Positions 1-5,403 of a DNA stretch of 8,096 nucleotides are shown here, piece after piece. Each line of letters opens with the position of its first letter. Position 1 is the stretch's first letter. This DNA is from Candidatus Bathycorpusculum sp. (GTDB lineage: Archaea; Thermoproteota; Bathyarchaeia; Bathyarchaeales; Bathycorpusculaceae): contig WREZ01000046.1 of NCBI GenBank assembly GCA_009779045.1, forward strand, positions 1 through 8,096, read 5' to 3'. Below the pieces are notes generated by a model that was not told where the DNA came from, made no database searches, and saw nothing but the letters and a program-made list of their open reading frames with translations. The translations under genes were made by a program, and so were the position numbers.

Positions 1-243
1 AACTTGACTTACACCGGTAATTTTGGCTAACTCAACTTCAAACGTATCTACAAGACCCATAACATCTTCAGGAAAACGAATTTGGACAAGTAATGCAACT
101 AAACCAAAAGCAACTGGCTCTTCACCCCAACCCTCAACTTTAGAGGATTCGGGAAGAATTTTTACAATTTCAGCTTTTAGAGTATCAAAACTTGCCACTA
201 TGTCTTCAGGAAAAACTTTGTATGTTACAAGGATAGCGCCCAT
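1..243 (-). CDS. ef1b: Archaeal elongation factor 1-beta (aEF1B), 3' end missing
   Basis: This is the guanine-nucleotide exchange factor that reloads aEF1A with GTP during translation elongation in the cytoplasm. The 81 visible codons read MGAILVTYKVFPED, then a helix containing LKAEIVKILPESSKVEGWG, then the hydrophobic strand PVAFGLVALLVQIRFPED and the segment ending ITGVSQV. This is the ferredoxin-like fold and order I know for aEF1B. The family is usually about 88-91 residues, so only some 8-10 C-terminal residues should lie beyond the left edge. The ATG at 243-241 is chosen because GGTGA lies 7 bases upstream in the coding strand and the family starts MG. It follows the zinc-ribbon gene by 20 bases, so the two are probably co-transcribed, a pairing I also recall from other archaea. 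Identity is by recognition of sequence character, with good confidence. Confidence 0.9.
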   Translation of the reverse strand, partial: MGAILVTYKVFPEDIVASFDTLKAEIVKILPESSKVEGWGEEPVAFGLVALLVQIRFPEDVMGLVDTFEVELAKITGVSQV

Positions 244-263
244 CAAAATTCACCAAACAGTAA

Positions 264-449
264 TTATGGTCCTTGAAAACCACATTTTGGACATTTATAG
301 AGACGCCCAAATTTGCGGCATTTTCCATCACGTTTAAGTTGCATCTCACCGCAGTTTGGACACAGAAACTTTGTTGATTCTGATCCAGGCGCAATTGGCT
401 TCCCACAACTTGTGCAGGTTACCATAGATAGTACATTTCTTTCTGTCAT
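264..449 (-). CDS. Small multi-CPxCG zinc-ribbon protein (HVO_2753-like)
   Basis: A very short Cys-rich protein with pairs CTSC, CPNC and CPKC and the ending KCPKCGFQGP. It matches my memory of the archaeal HVO_2753-type family, which has two zinc sites and sits beside aEF1B. The molecular role is not firmly known; RNA or ribosome association has been suggested. The family normally has four CxxC pairs (eight Cys). Here the third pair is incomplete: the alignment RCxxCRK against RDGKCRK puts Asp where the first Cys should be, leaving seven. The start is uncertain. The frame is open from a GTG at 461, with ATGs at 449 and 425, none with a good Shine-Dalgarno. A TATA-like box at 491-498 predicts a transcript start near 468, which fits 449 or 425. 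Starting at 425 gives a 53-residue protein beginning MVTCTSC, also plausible for the family. Confidence 0.82.
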   Translation of the reverse strand: MTERNVLSMVTCTSCGKPIAPGSESTKFLCPNCGEMQLKRDGKCRKFGRLYKCPKCGFQGP

Positions 450-490
450 TACTACTAACACTTCTTTGCGGTTTCTAATGTAGGGGTTCC

Positions 491-498
491 TTATATTT
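491..498 (-). promoter_or_regulatory. Probable TATA box of the zinc-ribbon/aEF1B unit
   Basis: The coding strand reads AAATATAA here. The usual 25-27 base distance would put transcription start near 468, leaving a leader of about 19 or 43 bases to the ATGs at 449 and 425. Based on motif and spacing only. Confidence 0.45.
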
Positions 499-682
499 GC
501 TATGCTTAAAAAAACACATGTTTTAGTTTTAATTCAAATAAGAAAGCCACAAGTCAGAAAATAAGAACCAAAAATACGGCACTCTAAACAGGAGACACAA
601 TAACACTAATGATGATAATTTCACACCATTACATGGTGCACACATTACATAACATACTTTGGATTAAGATAGATGATTAAGT

Positions 683-697
683 AAATTTATTAATTAA
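683..697 (+). promoter_or_regulatory. AT-rich TATA-like element of FEN1
   Basis: AAATTTATTAATTAA lies about 30-45 bases before the proposed TTG start. A transcript beginning around 711-714 would just include the Shine-Dalgarno at 715-721. The surrounding DNA is AT-rich, so this is only a positional inference. Confidence 0.35.
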
Positions 698-714
698 CTT
701 ATACTTTATTTTAA

Positions 715-721
715 GGCGGTG
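715..721 (+). promoter_or_regulatory. Shine-Dalgarno that decides the FEN1 start
   Basis: GGCGGTG ends six bases before the TTG at 728. The in-frame GTG at 719 sits inside this motif and so cannot use it. The site therefore favours TTG 728 as the initiation codon. Confidence 0.7.
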
Positions 722-727
722 TCCATT

Positions 728-1762
728 TTGGGCGTAAACTTTAAAGATTTAATACCAAAAGCTCCTATAAAACTTGAAGACTTAAGTGGCAAAGTAATAG
801 CTATAGACGCCTACAATGCTATCTATCAATTTCTAAGTGGCATTAGACAACCAGACGGCACCCCCCTTAAAGATAGTACAGGAAAAATCACAAGCCATTT
901 AAGCGGATTATTCTATCGCACAGGCAATCTTGTCGAGAGAGGTTTAAAACCAGTCTATGTTTTCGACGGCGAATCCCCCGCGCTTAAAGCAGCAGAAATT
1001 GAACGGCGCAAACAAATCAAAATACAAGCAGTAGCAGAATACGAAAAAGCCGCCACAACAGGAGATATAGCCAAAATGCGCAGATACGCCCAAGCCACCA
1101 CAACTATGAAAGATTACATGCTAGAAGATAGCATAAAACTGTTAGAATTAATGGGTTTACCATGGGTTCAAGCTCCAGGAGAAGGAGAAGCCCAAGCCGC
1201 ATACATGACCAAAAAAGGCGACGCAGACTATTGCGTAAGTCAAGACTACGACAGCCTACTTTTTGGAGCCCCTAAACTGCTACGTAATGTTACAATTTCA
1301 GGAAGACGCAAAGCACCAGGCAAAAACATTTACGTTGAAATTACACCTGAAGTAGCAGAATTAACTAAAACACTAAACTTTTGCAAACTAAACTATGAAC
1401 AATTAGTTGATGTAGGCATATTAATTGGCACAGACTTCAACCCCGACGGCATAAAAGGACTAGGACCAAAAACCGCACTAAAACTAATTAAAGAACACAG
1501 CACCTTAGAGGCAGCACTTACACATATAAAAAACGCCACTTTCCCAGTTGAACCAAACAAAATCAGAGACATCTTCCTACAACCAAAAGTCTCAGACAAC
1601 TATAAAATTGAATGGAAAAACCCCAACCACCAAGAAATCATCAACTTTCTATGCAACGAAAAAGAATTTTCAGAAGAACGCATCCAAAAAGCCCTTGAAC
1701 GCATAGAAACAGGAAGCAAAAAACAAAAAAGCAAAATATCACTAGAAAAATGGTTCAACTAA
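728..1762 (+). CDS. fen: Flap endonuclease 1 (FEN1), TTG start
   Basis: A structure-specific 5'-nuclease that removes 5' flaps from Okazaki fragments and repair intermediates, working with PCNA. Starting at TTG 728 gives 344 residues beginning MGVNFKDLIP. The metal-binding acids then fall at D27, D80, E152, E154, D173, D175 and D236, the exact archaeal FEN1 numbering. They lie in IAIDAYNA, VYVFDGESP, PGEGEAQAA, SQDYDSLLFG and GILIGTDFNPDG. GIKGLGPKTALKLI is the helix-hairpin-helix (H3TH) DNA-binding segment. The in-frame GTG at 719 would add three residues and bury the N-terminal Gly that in FEN1 lies close to the active site; it also overlaps the Shine-Dalgarno. The C-terminus, KISLEKWFN, is a PCNA-interacting (PIP) tail, but the usual leading Gln is Lys. 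The gene stands alone, convergent with glmS. Confidence 0.97.
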   Translation: MGVNFKDLIPKAPIKLEDLSGKVIAIDAYNAIYQFLSGIRQPDGTPLKDSTGKITSHLSGLFYRTGNLVERGLKPVYVFDGESPALKAAEIERRKQIKIQAVAEYEKAATTGDIAKMRRYAQATTTMKDYMLEDSIKLLELMGLPWVQAPGEGEAQAAYMTKKGDADYCVSQDYDSLLFGAPKLLRNVTISGRRKAPGKNIYVEITPEVAELTKTLNFCKLNYEQLVDVGILIGTDFNPDGIKGLGPKTALKLIKEHSTLEAALTHIKNATFPVEPNKIRDIFLQPKVSDNYKIEWKNPNHQEIINFLCNEKEFSEERIQKALERIETGSKKQKSKISLEKWFN

Positions 1763-1765
1763 CCC

Positions 1766-1770
1766 TTTTT
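1766..1770 (+). terminator. Short T-run after FEN1
   Basis: TTTTT begins four bases after the FEN1 stop. Archaeal termination often needs only a T-rich tract, but five T is weak and there is no hairpin. Confidence 0.3.
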
Positions 1771-1847
1771 CTATACAATAACACAACAGACAGCAAACCC
1801 ATTTTGTAAACAACTTACCCAATTGAGATAGAATACAGAGGGCACTG

Positions 1848-1866
1848 AAAAAAAGACCCTAAAAAA
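1848..1866 (-). terminator. Double T-tract terminator of glmS
   Basis: Read on the minus strand, T6 (1866-1861) and T7 (1854-1848) follow the glmS stop by 7-25 bases, separated by AGGGTC. Paired T-runs without a strong hairpin are typical of archaeal factor-independent termination. Confidence 0.5.
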
Positions 1867-1872
1867 GAAGGT

Positions 1873-3705
1873 TTATTTTACTGTGACAGACTTTGCCAAG
1901 TTACGTGGCATATCAGGGTCATAGTTAAACTCTAAAGCCATATAGTATGCTAAAAGTTGTAAAGGTATAACAAATGGTATTGGAGATAGCACACTTGGAA
2001 TGCCTTTTGGAACCTCAAAGTAGTCGTCAGCTAAAGATTTAATCTCATTGTCGTCTTCTTCAAGTATGGCAATAATTTTTGCCCCTCTAGCTTTCATTTC
2101 CATTATGTTGCTAATTGTGTTTTTGTGGGTGTCGTCTTTTTGGCACACAAATACCACAGGTGATCCGTCCTCAATTAGGCTAATGGGGCCGTGTTTGCTT
2201 TCACCGGCTGGAAATACAACAGAGGGGATGTAAGCAATTTCCATAAGTTTTAGTCTACCTTCAAATGCAGTAGCAGTGCTTATACCTCTGCCAAGGAAGA
2301 GAAATACTTTAGAGTTAGCGTATTTGTGGGCGATTTTTTTGGTTTTTTCTTCTTGTGTGTTAACAACTGTAGATACAATGTCAGGTAGCTTGTCAAGTTG
2401 AGCGTCAAGGATATCAATTTCAGATTGAGATACTTTACCGCGTTTCTTAGCTAACCGTAAAGCTAACTGGGCAAGTACAGAGAGTTGGGAAGTGAAAGTT
2501 TTAGTTGCGGCAACACCTATTTCGGGACCAGCTTGTGTACCTATGTAAACACGGGATATACGGGTTAAAGTTGAACCGATAGTGTTGGTTAAGCTTAAGA
2601 TGGTTGCAGCTCTCTGTTGTGCACTAACTACGGCCGCGATAGTATCAGCGGTTTCACCTGACTGGCTTATAGCTAATATAGTACTGTCAATGTTTACAGA
2701 TTTTCCGTATTGCTCTATGAATTCGGATGCGTACACGGGATAAGTGGGTAAAAAGGCTAGTTTTGAAAACATGTATGATGCTGCTAGGCAAGAGTGGTAA
2801 CTTGTTCCGCAGGCTACAAGAAATATTTCAGTAGCGCGGTCAAGAAAAGTTGACATTAAATCAAGGTAGTGTTCTTGAAGACGGAGTGTGTTGCGTAAAA
2901 CTTCGGGTTGTTCATGTATTTCTTTTATCATAAAATGGGGGTATCCTTGTTTAACTGCCATTTCAGCAGTCCATTCAACAATTTCAGGAACGCGGTCAAT
3001 TAAATTGTCATTGTGAATGTTTTTTATTTGGTAGCCGTCAACAGTTAAAACAACAAGCTCGCCGTTGTTTATCATTACGGCTTTGTTTGCTAAGGGTAAA
3101 AATGCGGGAATGTCTGAGGCGCAATAAAGGCCATTTTCACTTATGCCTAAGACAAGAGGGCTTTCGTTTCTTGCGCAAAAAATTTTGTCAGGTTCGTGGG
3201 AAGAAATAACTGCTAGGGCATATGAGCCCTCAAGACGTTTTATAGCTTCTTGGAGAGCGGTTATGAAGGAAACAGTGGGTTTATTTTTTATGATTTCTTC
3301 AATTAAGTGGGGGATAACTTCGGTGTCGGTTTTTGAAATAAAGGTGTGTCCGAGATTTTGAAGTTCAAGTTTTAATTCGTTAAAATTTTCAATGATTCCG
3401 TTGTGTACAACGGTTATTTTGCCTGTGCAGTCAGAGTGAGGGTGAGAGTTTATCTGTAGGGGAGCGCCGTGTGTGGCCCAGCGTGTATGACCTATGCCAA
3501 TGTTTCCAGGTAAATCATTTAGATTTAGGGTTTTGTGTACTTCGTCAATTTTTCCTTGGCCTTTTTTTAGAAATATCTCTCCGTCTGAGAGGGTGGCTAT
3601 CCCAACGGAGTCATACCCGCGGTATTCTAAGCGTTTTAATGATAAGTGAATTACTGGGGAAGCAGGTTCATTGTTTTTTAGAATACAACCAAATATTCCA
3701 CACAT
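1873..3705 (-). CDS. glmS: Glutamine-fructose-6-phosphate aminotransferase (isomerizing)
   Basis: Makes glucosamine-6-phosphate and glutamate from fructose-6-phosphate and glutamine, the first step to UDP-GlcNAc and related sugars for glycans. The 610 residues are full length. The N-terminal class II glutaminase domain (about 1-240) starts MCGIFG, with Cys2 the nucleophile, followed by GHTRWATHG, VVHNGIIENF and KTDTEVIPHL. Two SIS sugar-isomerase domains follow: the first with ISQSGETADT near 350 and ATKTFTSQL near 400, the second with EGRLKLMEI and GESKHGPISLI. The C-terminal loop NLAKSVTV carries the catalytic Lys605. The last residue is Lys where the family nearly always ends in Glu. The ATG is supported by AAGGA seven bases upstream and by Cys2. 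The gene is divergent from the wHTH/S-layer-like gene, with an operator-like repeat between them. Confidence 0.98.
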   Translation of the reverse strand: MCGIFGCILKNNEPASPVIHLSLKRLEYRGYDSVGIATLSDGEIFLKKGQGKIDEVHKTLNLNDLPGNIGIGHTRWATHGAPLQINSHPHSDCTGKITVVHNGIIENFNELKLELQNLGHTFISKTDTEVIPHLIEEIIKNKPTVSFITALQEAIKRLEGSYALAVISSHEPDKIFCARNESPLVLGISENGLYCASDIPAFLPLANKAVMINNGELVVLTVDGYQIKNIHNDNLIDRVPEIVEWTAEMAVKQGYPHFMIKEIHEQPEVLRNTLRLQEHYLDLMSTFLDRATEIFLVACGTSYHSCLAASYMFSKLAFLPTYPVYASEFIEQYGKSVNIDSTILAISQSGETADTIAAVVSAQQRAATILSLTNTIGSTLTRISRVYIGTQAGPEIGVAATKTFTSQLSVLAQLALRLAKKRGKVSQSEIDILDAQLDKLPDIVSTVVNTQEEKTKKIAHKYANSKVFLFLGRGISTATAFEGRLKLMEIAYIPSVVFPAGESKHGPISLIEDGSPVVFVCQKDDTHKNTISNIMEMKARGAKIIAILEEDDNEIKSLADDYFEVPKGIPSVLSPIPFVIPLQLLAYYMALEFNYDPDMPRNLAKSVTVK

Positions 3706-3712
3706 AATATTT

Positions 3713-3717
3713 TCCTT
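3713..3717 (-). promoter_or_regulatory. glmS ribosome binding site
   Basis: AAGGA in the coding strand, seven bases before the ATG at 3705-3703. It fixes the start that exposes Cys2. Confidence 0.7.
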
Positions 3718-3753
3718 CAGCAGCTTTGTTTATGTAGTTTATGGAGGGGGATT

Positions 3754-3769
3754 ATTTATTAATTTTTAA
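3754..3769 (-). promoter_or_regulatory. Probable TATA region of glmS
   Basis: The coding strand is TTAAAAATTAATAAAT. Standard spacing puts transcription start near 3735-3740, giving a leader of about 30 bases that includes the ribosome binding site. The inverted repeat at 3781-3808 begins about 12 bases upstream of it. Confidence 0.45.
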
Positions 3770-3780
3770 GGTAAAAATAA

Positions 3781-3808
3781 TACCGTTAAAAAAAAAGTGT
3801 TAACGGTA
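3781..3808. repeat. Perfect 9-bp-arm inverted repeat, operator-like
   Basis: TACCGTTAA (3781-3789) and TTAACGGTA (3800-3808) are exact reverse complements separated by 10 bases. The half-site centres are 19 bp apart, close to two helical turns, as expected for a dimeric DNA-binding protein. The repeat lies just upstream of the predicted glmS TATA region and about 60 bases before the predicted TATA of the divergent wHTH gene. As RNA it could form a 9-bp stem with a 10-base loop, but it probably lies outside both transcripts. Confidence 0.65.
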
Positions 3809-3868
3809 CACAGAGTTAATACTTAAAAAACAACAACCAGCAACACAAAAACAAAAACCATAAACAAA

Positions 3869-3878
3869 TTTTTTATAA
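3869..3878 (+). promoter_or_regulatory. Probable TATA box of the wHTH gene (leaderless type)
   Basis: TTTTTTATAA lies about 30 bases before the ATG at 3907. Standard spacing predicts transcription start around 3900, so the mRNA would be leaderless or nearly so. This agrees with the lack of any Shine-Dalgarno there. Confidence 0.5.
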
Positions 3879-3906
3879 CAGTAACCAAAAATAACCATGA
3901 CACATA

Positions 3907-4911
3907 ATGGAAAAAAAATGCCTACTCCAAAACAACAACTACAACAACAAAAAACAAGAAATAAAAGAAATAAACATCACACAAAACCCCCAAAACCTAA
4001 AAATGATACTAAACAACCTAAGCTGGAAAATCCTAACAACCCTAACAGAAAAAGAAATGTACCCCCTAGAAATAGCCAGACACCTAAACGAACACGAACA
4101 AAAAATATACTACCACATAAAAAAACTAGAAAAAGCAGGCGCAATCACCATACAAAGAAAAGAAAACAAAAAAGGCGCCACAGCCAAATACTACAAAAAC
4201 ACCGCCCCCGCCTTCGGCATAGAAATCCCAACCACAACAACAAAAACACAAAACAACAACACAACACAAACAACCCAAAACATTTACACCCCAAACACCC
4301 CAGAACCAATACAAAAATTTTTCCAAGAATTCCTAAACAACAACAATAACACCCTAGACGGAAAAATCATAGTCGGCAGCCCACAACCCCACGGCCCATT
4401 TAAAACAAGCGCCAGAGACGGCCACTACGCAGCACACTTAACCCTCTTCATAGGCCAATTCACCCAAATACCCAACGAATTCGCCGTAAAACTCGACGTA
4501 GACGTAAAAGCCGAAAAAGAAGAAAAAAACAGCCTAATACTCGTAGGCGGACCAGGCACAAACCTATTAACCCAAGAAATCAACGAACACTTACCCATAA
4601 AATTCATAATGCACCCCTCTGACCAAGGCTACCTATTTGGCGGCTTAACATCCGAAAAAACCGGAAAAAACTATACCTCTGATAGTGCAGGCCTAATAGC
4701 CAAAATCAAAAACCCCTGGAACAAAAACAAACACATAATGGTCATTGCAGGAAACAAAGCAGTCGGCACCAAAGCATGCGTATTAGCATTAACAAATTTC
4801 TGGGAAAAAACCCTACAACACTTCAACAACACAGACACATTTGCCACAGTCATCCAAGGCTTCGATCTAGACGGCGACGGAAAAGTAGACGCAATAGAGG
4901 TATACGAGTAG
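3907..4911 (+). CDS. Winged-helix protein with S-layer-like domain and EF-hand-type loop
   Basis: A 334-residue protein with no signal peptide or membrane segment, so probably cytoplasmic. Residues about 30-98 form an ArsR/HTH_20-like winged helix: LSWKILTTLTEKEMYPLEIARHL, a recognition region HEQKIYYHIKKLEKAGAI, and a wing up to GATAKYY. Residues about 108-130 are a Thr/Asn/Gln linker. Residues about 150-312 form an alpha/beta domain with GGPGTNLLT (214-222) and KNPWNKNKHIMVIAG (268-282) followed by GTKA, which resembles the archaeal S-layer C-terminal domain. Residues 320-331, DLDGDGKVDAIE, fit the canonical Ca-binding EF-hand loop. The role is inferred as transcription regulator; the ligand is unknown. 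ATG 3907 has no Shine-Dalgarno but fits a leaderless transcript. An overlapping ATG at 3897 is in another frame. It overlaps the DUF371 gene by one base. Confidence 0.85.
   Translation: MEKKCLLQNNNYNNKKQEIKEINITQNPQNLKMILNNLSWKILTTLTEKEMYPLEIARHLNEHEQKIYYHIKKLEKAGAITIQRKENKKGATAKYYKNTAPAFGIEIPTTTTKTQNNNTTQTTQNIYTPNTPEPIQKFFQEFLNNNNNTLDGKIIVGSPQPHGPFKTSARDGHYAAHLTLFIGQFTQIPNEFAVKLDVDVKAEKEEKNSLILVGGPGTNLLTQEINEHLPIKFIMHPSDQGYLFGGLTSEKTGKNYTSDSAGLIAKIKNPWNKNKHIMVIAGNKAVGTKACVLALTNFWEKTLQHFNNTDTFATVIQGFDLDGDGKVDAIEVYE
4897..4901 (+). promoter_or_regulatory. Internal ribosome binding site for the DUF371 gene
   Basis: GAGGT lies within the last codons of the upstream gene, nine bases before the GTG at 4911. 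It supports the GTG start over longer in-frame alternatives, which would run deep into the upstream gene. Confidence 0.6.
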
Positions 4912-5339
4912 TGACAAAACAACTAAAAGAACAAATTACAGCATTCGGACACCCAAACATCTTAGCCACACACCCAACCACATTAATGATCACCAAAGAC
5001 AAAGAACTAACAAAAAAAGGAGACTGCATCATAGCAATAAACGCCAACAAAACAATCCCAGATCTAAACCCAGAATTCAAACAAAAACTACAAAACCCCA
5101 ACACTAAACTAACCATAACAATAGAAACCGACAACTTAATTGAACAAATTACTGCCTACGGCGCAACCGAATTAGAACTAAACAACAACAATGACATGGT
5201 CATTAGAAAAAGCAACTTCACCTCAAACCGCACCTTAGCAATAAAAGCAAACAAAGCAGCAAAAGACCTACCACGAGAACTCATAAAAAAACTCGAAAAC
5301 CCAAACCAACAAATCAAAATAACACTCACACTAACATAA
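4911..5339 (+). CDS. DUF371 family protein
   Basis: A 142-residue protein that matches my memory of archaeal DUF371: EQITAFGHPNILATHPTT, ITKDKELTKKGDCIIAI, VIRKSNF, then RTLAIKANKAAKDLPREL. The biochemical function is unknown. No membrane segment or signal is visible. The two halves are internally repeated: residues 7-71 align with 78-141, both starting EQITA(F/Y)G, both with an A-I-x-ANK segment running to DL, and both ending KL-x-NPN before a beta strand, so the fold is probably a pseudo-symmetric duplication. The GTG at 4911 shares its G with the TAG stop of the wHTH/S-layer-like gene (TAGTG), so the two are probably translationally coupled and co-transcribed. The same frame stays open back to 4776, but GAGGT before the GTG and the family length argue for this start. 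Confidence 0.88.
   Translation: MTKQLKEQITAFGHPNILATHPTTLMITKDKELTKKGDCIIAINANKTIPDLNPEFKQKLQNPNTKLTITIETDNLIEQITAYGATELELNNNNDMVIRKSNFTSNRTLAIKANKAAKDLPRELIKKLENPNQQIKITLTLT
4929..5333 (+). repeat. Two-copy internal repeat within the DUF371 gene
   Basis: The copies are about 4929-5123 and 5142-5333. At protein level they align over about 65 residues. At DNA level the copy starts, 4929-4948 and 5142-5161, share 17 of 20 bases, including the identical 11-mer GAACAAATTAC. The rest has diverged in DNA while the protein pattern persists, so this is an old duplication with a short stretch of retained identity. Confidence 0.7.
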
Positions 5340-5403
5340 CACACAACCCTAAAAATAACAAACACCAAAAAAATAAACAATACACAAAACTAAAAACAGT
5401 ACA
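5340..5403. other. Convergent intergenic spacer, extremely A/C-rich
   Basis: This is the spacer between DUF371 (plus) and trm5 (minus). In 5341-5400, 53 of 60 bases are A or C on the plus strand. No T-run follows the DUF371 stop on the plus strand, so that unit has no visible terminator here. Confidence 0.6.
5367..5373 (-). terminator. T7 tract after trm5
   Basis: Minus-strand TTTTTTT begins 30 bases after the trm5 stop and is consistent with a T-tract terminator. There is no hairpin, and the region is A-rich anyway. Confidence 0.4.

Larger units (their letters stand above)
450..727. other. Non-coding region between the divergent zinc-ribbon and FEN1 genes
   Basis: I find no convincing gene in this AT-rich stretch. 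It holds the leftward TATA-like box (491-498), an imperfect palindrome AAAACA-CA-TGTTTT (511-524), a CACCA/TGGTG inverted repeat (624-628 and 634-638), two ATTACAT copies (628-634 and 644-650) and the AT-rich promoter sequence before FEN1. No tRNA cloverleaf is visible. A perfect C-box-like ATGATGA (609-615) has no CTGA partner downstream. Confidence 0.6.

Noticed and set aside
23..337. Plus-strand 104-codon reading frame across aEF1B and the zinc-ribbon gene
   Set aside because: It is antisense to two well-recognised genes, and its translation lacks any family character.
511..524. Palindrome AAAACA-CA-TGTTTT
   Set aside because: It is short and mostly A and T in an AT-rich spacer, so chance is a sufficient explanation. 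It is mentioned only as part of the spacer description.
609..615. Perfect C-box-like ATGATGA that could mark a C/D box guide RNA
   Set aside because: No CTGA D box follows within about 100 bases on this strand, and no D'/C' pair is convincing.
1839..1860. AGGG/CCCT hairpin between FEN1 and glmS
   Set aside because: A four-base stem with a 14-base loop is too weak to call. The T-tracts alone explain termination.
3706..3808. Possible glmS ribozyme or sugar-sensing riboswitch upstream of glmS
   Set aside because: The glmS ribozyme is a bacterial element. No pseudoknotted core is visible, and the predicted leader is only about 30 bases.
3897..4349. Overlapping 150-codon reading frame rich in Lys, Asn, Pro and His
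   Set aside because: It is a shifted reading of the A/C-rich start of the wHTH gene. It has no recognisable domain, while the frame at 3907 encodes a clear winged helix.
4776..4910. In-frame upstream extension of the DUF371 gene
   Set aside because: The extension reads as an Arg/His-rich out-of-frame version of the S-layer-like domain. The ribosome binding site and family length favour GTG 4911.
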